Origin: JAGVSR01 sp963786675
GTDB taxonomy: Bacteria; Pseudomonadota; Alphaproteobacteria; Rhizobiales; Hyphomicrobiaceae
Direction: 5' to 3'
Length of the DNA stretch: 64,000 nucleotides
Assembly: GCA_963786675.1 (NCBI GenBank)
Contig: CAWAZY010000003.1
Span: 1-64,000 of the forward strand
The translations under genes and the position numbers were made by a program. Each line of letters opens with the position of its first letter. Position 1 is the first letter of the stretch. This document shows positions 36,640-45,811 of this stretch, in pieces. Below the pieces are notes generated by a model. That model saw only the letters and a program-made list of their open reading frames with translations, searched no databases and was not told where the DNA came from.

Positions 36640-39600
36640 TCAGTAGGCTTCGGCTGTGCGCTCGCCGGGTGGCAACTCGGAACGGGCCTCACGCAGTCGC
36701 TCGATGGCCTTCTCGCCGTAACGGTAGAAAAGCAAAGGCGTGAGGAATGTATCGAGTAGTGTGGAACTGATGAGGCCGCCGAAGATCGTGATTGCAACAG
36801 GATGAAGGATCTCCTTGCCTGGCTCACCGGCGCCGATCATGAGCGGCACGAGCGCGAGGCCGGCAGAGAGCGCGGTCATCAATACCGGCGTCAATCTCTC
36901 CAGGCTGCCGCGCACGATCATATCGCGGCCAAAGCGCTCACCTTCGAGTAGCACCAGGTTGATGTAGTGAGACACCTTGAGAATGCCATTTCTGGCGCTG
37001 ATGCCCGCGAGCGTGATGAACCCGATCATGGTGGCGACCGAGAGCGGCTGCCCCGCGATCCACAGCGCGGCGACGCTCCCGATCAGGGCGAGCGGCACGT
37101 TGCCCATGATAATGAGTGCCAGTACCGCCGATTTGTAGCGGCTGTAGAGAACCGTGAAGATTGCTCCCAGCGAGACGAGCGACAGCAGCGCGATGAGCCG
37201 AGCGGCGTCCTCCTGGGCCTCGAATGTGCCTTCCAGGCTGGTGAAATAGCCGTCCGGAAGGGTCGCATCAGCCGCGATCTGCCGGACGCTGGAAATGATC
37301 CGCGCCATGTCGGAACCGTCGGTGTTCGCCAGTACCACGATGCGCCGGCGCGTGTTGTCGCGCTGGATCTGGTTTGGGCCATCTGTCTCGACAATGGTGG
37401 CAAAGGACGACAGCGGGACCCGCCCGGCCGGGGTCTCGAGCATCAGATGTGACAGTCCCTGGGTGGTGCGGTCGCGATCCGCCAATCGCAATACGACGTC
37501 AAAGCGCCGGCTGCCGTCGATGACTTGCGAGACGACGCGGCCATTGAGCATCGATTCCAGCGCCTCGGTGACGTGGGCAGGCGTTACGCCCAGCTGACCA
37601 GCCTTGTCGTAGTCGACAGCGACCTGGACCTGGGGAATGCGAACTTGACGTTCCACCTGAAGATCGACGATGCCGGGGATCGCTTCCATGCGTGTTCGCA
37701 ACTGCTCGGCAAGCGCGCGCAGCGTATCCAGATCGTCCCCGAACACCTTGAGCGCGATCTGGGCGCGCACGCCCGACAGCATGTGATCGAGCCGGTGGGA
37801 GATCGGCTGGCCGATATTGAAGTTGGCTGGCAGCATGGCGAGACGGGAGCGGATCTCGGAAATGATTTCCTCCCGCCCGCGCCCGCTGCGATGGAGATCC
37901 ACGTCGATTTCGGCGGAATGCACGCCTTCCGCGTGCTCGTCGAGCTCGGCGCGGCCCGTGCGGCGGCCCACGCTTCTGGCCTCGGGAACCTGCAGGATGA
38001 GCTGCTCGGCGATCAGCCCCACGCGATGGGATTCGGCCAGCGAGATGCCCGGCCGGAAAAGCATGGAGATCGTCAGCGTGCCCTCGTTGAACGGCGGCAG
38101 GAACGAACGGGGCAGGAGTGTTGCGCTTGCAGCCGCGATCAGTACCGCAAAGGCCGCCGTCGCTATGATGAAGGGCTGCTGCCCAAAAGCCCAATCGAGG
38201 ATGCGCCGGTTGCCTGCCTTCAGAGTGCCGACGAGCCAGCTCTGATGCTCGGCCGATCCGGCGCTCTGGGGCAACAGATAGTAGCACAGCACGGGCGTGA
38301 CCGTGATCGAGGTGACGAGGCTTGCAAGAATCGACACGATGTAGGCGACGCCGAGTGGTGCAAACAAGCGGCCCTCGATGCCCGACAGCGCAAAAAGCGG
38401 AACGAACACCAGCACGATGATCGCGGTCGCATAGATGATACCCGACCGCACCTCCTGGGATGCCCGTGCGATGATCGAAAGGACCGGTTCGGGATTGGGC
38501 TTAGCACTGTTCTCGCGCAACCGCCGGAACACGTTCTCCACGTCCACGACCGCATCGTCGACCAGTTCGCCGATGGCGATGGCTAGGCCGCCCAATGTCA
38601 TCGTATTGATGGTCAGCCCCAAGAGGTGAAAGACGATGACAGTTATGAGGATCGAGATGGGAATGGCGGCGAGCGATATGGCGGTCGTGCGCCAGTTGAG
38701 CAGAAACAGGAAGAGCACGATAGCGACGACAATCAGTGCCTCGAACAGAACCTTCTGAACATTATCGATCGACACCTTGATGAAGTCGGCTTGCCGGAAC
38801 AGGATGGCGGTCGACACATCCTCCGGCGTTACACGCTGCAAATCATCGATAGCCGCCTCGATCGCGGCGGTGAGCATGAGTGTATCGGCAGAGGGCTGTT
38901 TTTGAACCGACAGGATGACGGCCGGCTTGCCCATATGTCCGGCATCCCCACGCTTGACGCGCGCTGCATAATCGACATCTGCGACCTGAGATAGCCGAAT
39001 GGAGATGTTGCCCCGCCTGACCACAGGCAGGTTCTTCAAGTCTTCGAGCTTGGTCGTCCGCCCGAGGTTCCGAATAAGATACTCGCGGGCATGCTGATCG
39101 ACGAACCCGCCCGCCGTATTGGCTCCGAACTGGCGCAGTGCATTCTCGATTTCGGCGCGAGGAATATCGAGCGCTCGCATCTGGGCGAGATCGAGTGTGA
39201 CCCGGTACTGCCGCACCTCGCCGCCAATCGGAATGACCTGAGCGACACCGGGAATGTTCAGCAACCGCGGGCGCAGCACCCAGTCTGCCTGCTCGCGCAA
39301 CGCCATCGGGTTGGCCGTCTCGCTTGACAGCGCAATCAGCATGATCTCGCCCATGATCGAGGTGACCGGGCCCATCTGGGGCACGACACCGCGAGGCAGC
39401 TGCTCGCGTACGACGTTGAGGCGTTCCGTTACCTGCTGACGGTTGAGATAGATGTTCGTGCCCCACTCGAACTCGATGTAGACGATCGAAAGGCCGACCC
39501 CTGAAACCGACCGAACGCGGGTGACACCGGGCATGCCATTCAACGCCGTCTCAATCGGAAACGTCACCAGCGTCTCGACCTCCTCGGGTGCCAGACCCTC

Positions 39601-39759
39601 AGCTTCGGTCATAAGCGTAACCGTCGGTCGGTTGAGATCTGGAAACACGTCGACGGGCAACTGGCGCATCGTGAAGGCGCCATAGGCCATGAGGATTGCC
39701 GCTGTCGCGAGCACGAACAGACGGTTGCGGAGACTGGCGCTGACGAGAAAGTTGAACAT
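36640..39759 (-). CDS. cusA: heavy-metal efflux RND pump, CusA/CzcA family (second)
   Basis: 1039 residues with HME-RND features: LPVDVFPDLNRPTVTLM in the first loop, TLVTFPIETALNGMPGV, and the helix 4 relay region TLGGLAIAIGELVDDAVVDV. Two symmetrical halves carry about twelve membrane segments. The glutamate/aspartate pair in that helix differs from the pump at 20 kb (GLIVDAAVVVV), which suggests a different metal or subgroup. The adaptor gene precedes it by 12 bases. No outer-membrane factor is encoded nearby. The gene symbol indicates family only. Confidence 0.92.
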   Translation of the reverse strand: MFNFLVSASLRNRLFVLATAAILMAYGAFTMRQLPVDVFPDLNRPTVTLMTEAEGLAPEEVETLVTFPIETALNGMPGVTRVRSVSGVGLSIVYIEFEWGTNIYLNRQQVTERLNVVREQLPRGVVPQMGPVTSIMGEIMLIALSSETANPMALREQADWVLRPRLLNIPGVAQVIPIGGEVRQYRVTLDLAQMRALDIPRAEIENALRQFGANTAGGFVDQHAREYLIRNLGRTTKLEDLKNLPVVRRGNISIRLSQVADVDYAARVKRGDAGHMGKPAVILSVQKQPSADTLMLTAAIEAAIDDLQRVTPEDVSTAILFRQADFIKVSIDNVQKVLFEALIVVAIVLFLFLLNWRTTAISLAAIPISILITVIVFHLLGLTINTMTLGGLAIAIGELVDDAVVDVENVFRRLRENSAKPNPEPVLSIIARASQEVRSGIIYATAIIVLVFVPLFALSGIEGRLFAPLGVAYIVSILASLVTSITVTPVLCYYLLPQSAGSAEHQSWLVGTLKAGNRRILDWAFGQQPFIIATAAFAVLIAAASATLLPRSFLPPFNEGTLTISMLFRPGISLAESHRVGLIAEQLILQVPEARSVGRRTGRAELDEHAEGVHSAEIDVDLHRSGRGREEIISEIRSRLAMLPANFNIGQPISHRLDHMLSGVRAQIALKVFGDDLDTLRALAEQLRTRMEAIPGIVDLQVERQVRIPQVQVAVDYDKAGQLGVTPAHVTEALESMLNGRVVSQVIDGSRRFDVVLRLADRDRTTQGLSHLMLETPAGRVPLSSFATIVETDGPNQIQRDNTRRRIVVLANTDGSDMARIISSVRQIAADATLPDGYFTSLEGTFEAQEDAARLIALLSLVSLGAIFTVLYSRYKSAVLALIIMGNVPLALIGSVAALWIAGQPLSVATMIGFITLAGISARNGILKVSHYINLVLLEGERFGRDMIVRGSLERLTPVLMTALSAGLALVPLMIGAGEPGKEILHPVAITIFGGLISSTLLDTFLTPLLFYRYGEKAIERLREARSELPPGERTAEAY

Positions 39760-39771
39760 TATCCTGCCCCC

Positions 39772-41556
39772 TCAGCGCACTTGATTGAGCAGCGTGACGC
39801 CTTCCGTCACGATGCGCATGTCGTCCTTGATGCCGGCGGAGACGACGACCGAGTTGCCGTCGAGCGGCATTGTTTTCACGTTCTGGGGCTCGAAACGTTC
39901 GGGCTCGGACTTGATCCAGACGATGGGCAGACCGGTTTGGCCACGAACAATTGCGGAAGCAGGTATGACGTAGCCTTCCACATCGGCCGACGACTGCAGA
40001 AGAACCTTCACTGGCATGCCGATGGACAGGCCTTCCTGGGCACCAGCCATCTTGAACGACATGACGGTTGCCTGATGCCGAAGAGCAAGGCCGCGGCCAG
40101 CGAATTCGAGCGGGATCTTCCGGCCGTCTGCAACGATGGCGTAGGCCGCCATCAGGTTGGCGATTGTCTTGCTCTCATGACCATGCCCATGAGCTTCGAC
40201 CCAGAACTGCGATGGGTCCACGATCTCGAAAAGCACATCTCGCGGTTCGACAATCTGGCCAATCGTTGCGTTAGCCACCGATACGACACCGCTGATCGGC
40301 GCAAAGATCGGCTCGCGAGATGTAACGCTCGGCACGAGTTCGGCGCGCCGGCGCTTGAGCGCATCGAGCTCTCCACGCACCTCGTCGACCTTGACCTGCG
40401 GGACCACGCCGGGGTTCTTCTCGTAGCGTGACAGGATCGTGCGATTCGTCTCGATGCGGCCCTCTGTCTCGGCGATCAGACTGTCGATGTTCGCCCGGTC
40501 GGCAGCCTCGATGTAGGTCTGCACATAGGCCAGCAATTCACCCTTTTCGACGCGCTTGCCAAGGTAGGCAAGCCCACCCGGAGCGGCGTCTATGCGGCCC
40601 GGCCGCCCCGGTTGCACGCGCCCGAAATGCTCCGGCCCGGCGATGATCGCACCCGTCAATTCAATCGTGGTGGGGGCTGCGGTCTTCGCCGCAAGAATCG
40701 TACGGACGGAAAGCAGATGCTGCGTCGCCTTGGGTACGAAAAGTGTGCCGTCCGGCATGCGCTGTGCCAAATCGGTCGCAAGCGTAGGTGGAACGGTCGG
40801 CAACTCCGGCTGTGCCGCTTCGGCAGCGGCAACATCGCCGGCAAATGACAATACGGCGCTTGATAAGACCACCAAGACGATTGCGCCTGCACTCCGGCGA
40901 ATAGGCGTAACCGGCTTGGACAAATTCTCCGGAGCTATCGCTTTCTGACCGGTAGACAACTCTTCATCAGAGTCTGCCGGGTTTCGCGGCGTTTTGCGCC
41001 TCGAGATCGCTCCGGCAAGGAGCAGCCCAGCCAATACCCCGGCGATGGCTCCACCCAGGCCCACGGCAAGGTAGACTTGGTGCTTGTGCAGCCATTCCAT
41101 CGTCGAGGTGCCCGGCGTCGCCGTGCCCGGCGCGATGCCCAAGGCGGCGATTCTCTCCAGTCTTCCGGTCAGCAGATCCTGCGCGCCGTCGGCGAGCGTC
41201 AAGTTGAAGACCAGGTCCGTGGTCTCGGCGTTCGCGAGCCACGGTGCCGTTAGCGTGAAAACACCGTCGCCGCCCGGATGTGCGGGCGCGGACGAGCTGC
41301 CCGCCGAGACGGTCATCGTTGCGCCCTTCACAGGTTCGTTGGAGGCAAATGTGTGCAGGAAGATCGTCAGGCGATCATTGCCGGAAACGACGCCCACCAG
41401 CTCGAAGTCCGGGGTTACGGCGACGACACGAGGCGCGACCGGCAGGTTGAGCGGCGGCGGCTTGTCGTGATCGTGGCCCTCATGCGCGTGGACCACAGAT
41501 CCGGCACATACGACGAGCGATACGCCGAGGAGGAATGCGATGACGGGCCGTATCAT
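39772..41556 (-). CDS. RND periplasmic adaptor with an extra N-terminal domain and two internal membrane segments
   Basis: 594 residues, much longer than usual adaptors (350-450). A signal peptide leads to the His-rich AHEGHDHD (about 24-31), then a beta domain (to about 150). A membrane segment (VYLAVGLGGAIAGVLAGLLL, about 161-182) is followed by a charged loop, a second segment (AIVLVVLSSAVLSFAG) and a typical adaptor (LPTVPPTLATDL onward). The adaptor part has a helical hairpin and lipoyl halves (IFAPISGVVSVANATIGQIV). It looks like a fusion of a metal-binding exported protein with a CusB/CzcB adaptor. The start at 41556 has AGGAG upstream; an earlier in-frame start gives 616 residues. Confidence 0.85.
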   Translation of the reverse strand: MIRPVIAFLLGVSLVVCAGSVVHAHEGHDHDKPPPLNLPVAPRVVAVTPDFELVGVVSGNDRLTIFLHTFASNEPVKGATMTVSAGSSSAPAHPGGDGVFTLTAPWLANAETTDLVFNLTLADGAQDLLTGRLERIAALGIAPGTATPGTSTMEWLHKHQVYLAVGLGGAIAGVLAGLLLAGAISRRKTPRNPADSDEELSTGQKAIAPENLSKPVTPIRRSAGAIVLVVLSSAVLSFAGDVAAAEAAQPELPTVPPTLATDLAQRMPDGTLFVPKATQHLLSVRTILAAKTAAPTTIELTGAIIAGPEHFGRVQPGRPGRIDAAPGGLAYLGKRVEKGELLAYVQTYIEAADRANIDSLIAETEGRIETNRTILSRYEKNPGVVPQVKVDEVRGELDALKRRRAELVPSVTSREPIFAPISGVVSVANATIGQIVEPRDVLFEIVDPSQFWVEAHGHGHESKTIANLMAAYAIVADGRKIPLEFAGRGLALRHQATVMSFKMAGAQEGLSIGMPVKVLLQSSADVEGYVIPASAIVRGQTGLPIVWIKSEPERFEPQNVKTMPLDGNSVVVSAGIKDDMRIVTEGVTLLNQVR

Positions 41557-41643
41557 GCGAGCACTCCTGGCCGATTGGGGCGTTTGAAGTCGGATCGGCC
41601 ATATTGACTTGGAAATAGGCACCGAGTTTTCTAGCGATCTGCA

Positions 41644-41889
41644 CTACAGTTTGCGCCAGCAATCCGGTGTTCCGTAGAGGTTGACGATAACGTGGCCGTC
41701 GACATGGCGGTGCGGCCGGGACTTTGCCCAGCACGTCCGGTTCATGCATGGTCCCTTTGCGCATCGTCCAAACCCGAGCTGGCGCGACTCTCCGTCCCGC
41801 CAGGGCATTACGTGAGCGAGCACACCTGTTGATGCTAGGCTGCAGCCACTTGTGAGCGCGACGGCCAAAATGATCGTCCTGAAGGTCAT
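41644..41889 (-). CDS. small exported four-cysteine, histidine-containing protein, copy 2
   Basis: 81 residues with a signal peptide (TIILAVALTSGCSLASTG) and a mature part HVMPWRDGESRQLGFGRC, AKGPCMNRTCWAK, SRPHRHVDGHVIV, PDCW. It matches the protein at 24570-24860 over the whole mature region, with the four mature cysteines and the HRH motif conserved. Here it heads the second RND operon, 87 bases before the adaptor gene. The repeated association with heavy-metal pumps points to a periplasmic metal or redox role. The first cysteine lies in the signal peptide, so a lipoprotein is possible but has no clear lipobox. Confidence 0.75.
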   Translation of the reverse strand: MTFRTIILAVALTSGCSLASTGVLAHVMPWRDGESRQLGFGRCAKGPCMNRTCWAKSRPHRHVDGHVIVNLYGTPDCWRKL

Positions 41890-42408
41890 CCCAATTCCCG
41901 GAAAAGAGGCGTATCTAAACTCGACGGCCGCTGACCCAGATTCGATAGGAGCCATTGGCACCTCTCCTTGTGGCGGGCTTCGCGTAACACCTGCATTTCT
42001 CTATTGTTACAGAATGTATCGCTCAGGCCAGCGGCTCGGTGCCTGCGAATGCTCGACCTCGTAGCGGTAGCCCAGATCGGCGCCATGCGCGTCTCGCCTC
42101 ACGTCGCCATCAGCGGATTTGGAACTTCGATAGCGATGATCTATTCATCAACGGCGTCCTAGTGGACACCGACGAAAGTCGCGGCCGCATCGAAGGCGGT
42201 ATCCTCATCACGACGCTAAGCGGTCTGGGACTTGGTGGCGCAGCGGCCTATGACGGAATTATCCGTCGTCGAACAGCCCTGATCAGCCCGCAAAATATCC
42301 TGTTTCTGAGACCCGTTCGCGCCAGACTGCCAGCACAGCCAACTAACCAATTAGAATTGCGCAATTTTTCAATCCCGCAGCTGCGGGATTGTGACGGCGT
42401 GTCCGCGG
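41890..42408. other. upstream region of the second metal operon and repeat-bearing intergenic region
   Basis: The region contains an inverted repeat (GTAACA at 41984-41989 and TGTTAC at 42005-42010) upstream of the four-cysteine gene, and the right copy of the dispersed repeat at 42281-42341. A forward frame (42039-42419) includes a protein-like stretch (GGILITTLSGLGLGGAAAYD) but has no credible start; it may be a gene relic. Confidence 0.45.
42281..42341 (+). repeat. dispersed direct repeat, right copy
   Basis: The 16-mer GATCAGCCCGCAAAAT is at 42281-42296 and the 26-mer starting CTGAGACCCGTTCGCG is at 42306-42331, both exact and direct matches to 2739-2754 and 2864-2889. A shared CACAGCCA follows each 26-mer. 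The two copies are about 39.4 kb apart. Confidence 0.75.
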
Positions 42409-44604
42409 TCACGATGTAGTGCTGGCGGAGAACTTTGAATTCGAACGGCTCAGGACCCGCCTCAGGGCGTTGGTCAGATCCGAGCCGCGGATTGGTTTCA
42501 TGATGTGGGGGACATCGCTTCCGAACTCGGGAAGGTTCTCTCGCGAGAAGCCGGAGACGAAGACGAAGGGGATGCTGCGCGCCTCAAGAGCGGCAACGAC
42601 CCGATCGACGGGCAGACCGAATAGATTTCCATCAAGGACGGCCGCATCGAACGACAGGGTCGCGATGGCGTCGAGGGCGGCATCGACGGAGATAAGGGGT
42701 CCGAGTGGAGTGAAGCCCGAAGCGGACAGGATTTCGTCGATTTCCACCCCAATCATCGGTTCGTCTTCGATGATCAAGATGCGTGGCACCGACCGGGCTT
42801 CAGTGGCCGCGGGGGTCTGCATCCGCGCGCGCCGGTTCATGAGCCTTCGCCCGGGATTGAAATAGTCCGCTTCCCGCTGCGTGACGTCGTTGAGATCAAT
42901 GTCGAGATCACATTGCAGCCCGAGTGGATCGAACGTCAGTTCGCTCTTGATCTGAGGGGAGCGGCCTGTCCGCTCGATCAGCGTCAGGCCGAATCCAGCC
43001 GCCGTTGGCACAGTAACCGGTGGCCCGCCGACTTCCCGCCACGACAGCCGGACCTTGGACGGATCGCCGTCGTGATGAGTCCATTTGATCGTGACACGGC
43101 CCCACGGATTGGAGAGCGCGCCATGTTTGGCGGCATTGGTTGCGAGCTCGTGCAGGATGAGCGTCAACTGAAGCGCTGCCTGTGGCGGCAAGAAAATGTC
43201 GGGCCCTGAAGCGTTGACCCGCAGGCAGTCGGGATTCACAATTTGCAATTGCGCATCGACCAGATCCTGGAGGTTGGCGCCGGTCCAATTGGCATGCGTC
43301 AGGACATTGTGCGAGCACGATAGCGCGTGCAGGCGCCCGTTGAATCGTTCGACAAATTGGGCCACGTCCCGCGAGGTGCGTGCGGTCTGGGACGCGATCG
43401 ATTGCACCACGGCCAGCGTATTCTTCACGCGGTGATTCAGCTCGCCCATCAGCAGGTTGCGGGTTTCATCGGCGATGCGGCGATCGGTAATGTCGCGGTT
43501 GGTTTCCAACACGATGGTCGAGCCGCCAACCCGGATCAATTCCTGGCGTGAATCCACCCACACTTCAGAGCCGTCGTTGGCGATCTGCCGGATTTCACCC
43601 GTCCACGCCCCTTCCGTCTTCAGGGCCGCATCGAATTCATCGTACGGTACGCTGTGGTTCGTCTGCAGAAGTTCGTGGCTGCTCTTGCCCAGGGCTTCGG
43701 CTTGCTTATAGCCATACAGTTCTTCGCAACCCCGGTTCCACAGGACGATCCCGTCCTCCATCGACCAGACTAGAATGGCTTCATGCGATAGCTCAATGAT
43801 CCGGGCCAGCTGGCGGATGCGCAATGAGGCGTTGCGATGTTCGGTAATGTCCGTGTTCGTACCGCACCAGAGGATGACATTACCATTGTCGTCGCGCATG
43901 GGGACGGCGCGCGACAAGAACCACCTGTATGTACCGTCAGCGCCGCGAAGCGGGAACGTGTCTTCCCAGAGATTGCCCCGTTCAAGGCACGACTTGAACT
44001 TTCGTGACACGCGTTCGACGTGTTCGGGATGGTGGACCGACTGCCAGCCCCACCCGCGCATTTCATCGAGTGTTGTGCCCGTGTAGTCGAACCAACGCTG
44101 ATTGTACCAGTAGATATAGCCCGACGCGTCGGCAAGCCACGCGAACTGGGCCATGTTGTCGGCTAGGGCGCGAAAGCGCTGTTCGCTGATGCGGACGGCG
44201 TCTTCGTTTTGTTTTTGACGTGTGATGTCGCGCGAAACGGCGAGGAGCCAGATGAGTTCGCCTTTGGCGTTACGAACCGGACTGATGGCGACGTCCCACC
44301 ACTTGTCGGCCCCCCTGCGAGTTTTTGCCGGTGCCGAAAATCTGCCGATCTGGCCAGAGAGGGCAAGATCAAGCGCGCTTTGAACATCCGCTCGTACGCT
44401 CTCCGGCCATATCTCAACCCACAGTGCACCGTCGATTTCGGAGAACGCATCCAATTCAATGAGCCGCAAACCATTTTCATTCATGAAGCGGATGCGGCCG
44501 CCCGTATCGATCAGCTTGACGCAATCGGGACTGGACGCCAACAGCGGCAGGCCGAGGCTACTGTCGAAGCTCGCCATCAGTTCTGGCGTCGCGTAACGAG
44601 TCAT
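42409..44604 (-). CDS. multi-PAS HWE-family sensor kinase with C-terminal receiver
   Basis: 731 residues, cytoplasmic (no membrane segments). Three PAS/PAC units (about 20-130, 140-260 and 270-385) precede an HWE-type dimerisation region with MGELNHRVKNTLAVVQSIAS. The ATPase domain has HELATNAAKHGALS and the W-x-E motif in SWREVGGPPVTVP. A receiver (about 610-725) has RILIIEDEPMIGVEI and the phosphoacceptor in AAVLDGNLFG. It is located just downstream of phyR on the same strand. HWE kinases commonly feed phosphate to PhyR, so it is a likely input kinase of the general stress response. Confidence 0.9.
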   Translation of the reverse strand: MTRYATPELMASFDSSLGLPLLASSPDCVKLIDTGGRIRFMNENGLRLIELDAFSEIDGALWVEIWPESVRADVQSALDLALSGQIGRFSAPAKTRRGADKWWDVAISPVRNAKGELIWLLAVSRDITRQKQNEDAVRISEQRFRALADNMAQFAWLADASGYIYWYNQRWFDYTGTTLDEMRGWGWQSVHHPEHVERVSRKFKSCLERGNLWEDTFPLRGADGTYRWFLSRAVPMRDDNGNVILWCGTNTDITEHRNASLRIRQLARIIELSHEAILVWSMEDGIVLWNRGCEELYGYKQAEALGKSSHELLQTNHSVPYDEFDAALKTEGAWTGEIRQIANDGSEVWVDSRQELIRVGGSTIVLETNRDITDRRIADETRNLLMGELNHRVKNTLAVVQSIASQTARTSRDVAQFVERFNGRLHALSCSHNVLTHANWTGANLQDLVDAQLQIVNPDCLRVNASGPDIFLPPQAALQLTLILHELATNAAKHGALSNPWGRVTIKWTHHDGDPSKVRLSWREVGGPPVTVPTAAGFGLTLIERTGRSPQIKSELTFDPLGLQCDLDIDLNDVTQREADYFNPGRRLMNRRARMQTPAATEARSVPRILIIEDEPMIGVEIDEILSASGFTPLGPLISVDAALDAIATLSFDAAVLDGNLFGLPVDRVVAALEARSIPFVFVSGFSRENLPEFGSDVPHIMKPIRGSDLTNALRRVLSRSNSKFSASTTS

Positions 44605-44722
44605 CGCGACGAACCTTTACGTCGATACATGCACTCCCAGCCTTCCCACGATCCACCCCCTTCAGCTGGCCGATGGCTCCGGGAGAGCCCAGTGCTCCGG
44701 GCCGGCCCGCACACCGGGCTTT

Positions 44723-45532
44723 CTATGCCGCCTTGCCGCGACCCTCACCCGCCTTCACATCGAAGAAGAGCGCCTGGCTGATGACGGCCTTGATCATTTC
44801 CGGACGGAACGGCTTCGTAATAAGGAACGCTGGCTCCGGCCGCTCGCCCGTCAACAGCCGTTCCGGATAGGCTGTGATGAACACGACGGGGACGTTGTGT
44901 GATTTAAGAATGTCGTTGACCGCGTCGATGCCCGAACTGCCGTCAGCCAGCTGGATATCGGCCAGAATAATGCTCGGGTTGGTCCGGGAAGCAACGGCGG
45001 TGGCTTCGGTATGGGTCGTTGCCATGCCGACGACGCTATGGCCCAGATCGGTCACGATGGTTTCGATGTCGAGAGCGATGAGCGGCTCGTCCTCGATGAT
45101 CAAGACGTTGCCGGCAATCTGATCCGATATTTCGCGGCCAGCCTGATCCAAAAGCGCGATCACTTCCGATTCCGTCTTTTCCAGGATCATGGCGATATCG
45201 GATGTCGGAAACTCCTCGACGGCGGCCAGTAGAAAAGCTTGGCGCGCGAGCGGCGTCAGTGTTTCGATACGGCGATCAGCGATCCCCACGTCCTCGACAA
45301 TGGGCTCGGTGCTGCCGTTGATTGGGATGGCGCTCCACACGCGCAGGAACAGCCGGTAAAGGGCTGGCCGGGGATCGGAGGAGCGATCAAAACTACGCTG
45401 ATCGGCGACAATCGTTTCAAGTGTCGCCACAACATAGGAGTCACCGCGCTCTTGGGAGCCGGTCAAGGCCCGCGCAAACCGGCGCAAGTAGGGAAGCTGC
45501 GGTGCAATGAGGTCCGCGATCGGTTGAGTCAT
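44723..45532 (-). CDS. phyR: PhyR, anti-anti-sigma response regulator of the general stress response
   Basis: 269 residues. The N-terminal sigma-like domain (LPYLRRFARALTGSQERGD, then LTPLARQAFLLAAVEEFPTS) mimics an ECF sigma factor. The C-terminal receiver has VLIIEDEPLIALDIE, the phosphoacceptor in IILADIQLADGSSG, and FLITKPFRPE. When phosphorylated, PhyR binds NepR and frees the EcfG sigma factor. The ATG at 45532 is chosen for GGGGAG upstream. An EcfG-type promoter precedes the gene, suggesting positive feedback. Confidence 0.96.
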   Translation of the reverse strand: MTQPIADLIAPQLPYLRRFARALTGSQERGDSYVVATLETIVADQRSFDRSSDPRPALYRLFLRVWSAIPINGSTEPIVEDVGIADRRIETLTPLARQAFLLAAVEEFPTSDIAMILEKTESEVIALLDQAGREISDQIAGNVLIIEDEPLIALDIETIVTDLGHSVVGMATTHTEATAVASRTNPSIILADIQLADGSSGIDAVNDILKSHNVPVVFITAYPERLLTGERPEPAFLITKPFRPEMIKAVISQALFFDVKAGEGRGKAA

Positions 45533-45620
45533 ACTTGGAATCTCCCCTGACATCCCTTGGTCGTACAATCGGTCCGCAAGAACTGGACACCAGTCCGGAC
45601 GCGAACGACATAAGCTTCAA

Positions 45621-45645
45621 AACGCGCTGGCGCCACCTTGGTTCC
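45621..45645 (-). promoter_or_regulatory. EcfG-type promoter of phyR
   Basis: On the minus strand, GGAAC (45645-45641) and CGTT (45624-45621) are separated by 16 bases, matching the EcfG consensus. The CGTT lies about 88 bases before the phyR ATG. Confidence 0.8.
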
Positions 45646-45811
45646 GTCGTGAGACGAAATTAAAAGGAAGCAAAAACAGCTGGTTGTGCATTTTCAGCCC
45701 AACGCTTGTACTTGATTGGTCAGCCCCTGTTCCGTCGAGGCGATGATGCGATGATGCGACCGTCGCGCGTCATGGTCGTGGACCCGACAGGTTTTGGTCG
45801 AGGGCCGCTTC

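Noticed and set aside
37525..38586. 353-codon plus-strand frame
   Set aside because: It lies entirely inside the minus-strand RND pump gene and has no recognisable features.
42039..42419. plus-strand frame with a GLGLGG stretch overlapping the dispersed repeat
   Set aside because: It runs through the non-coding repeat and has no clear start signal; at most it is a gene relic.
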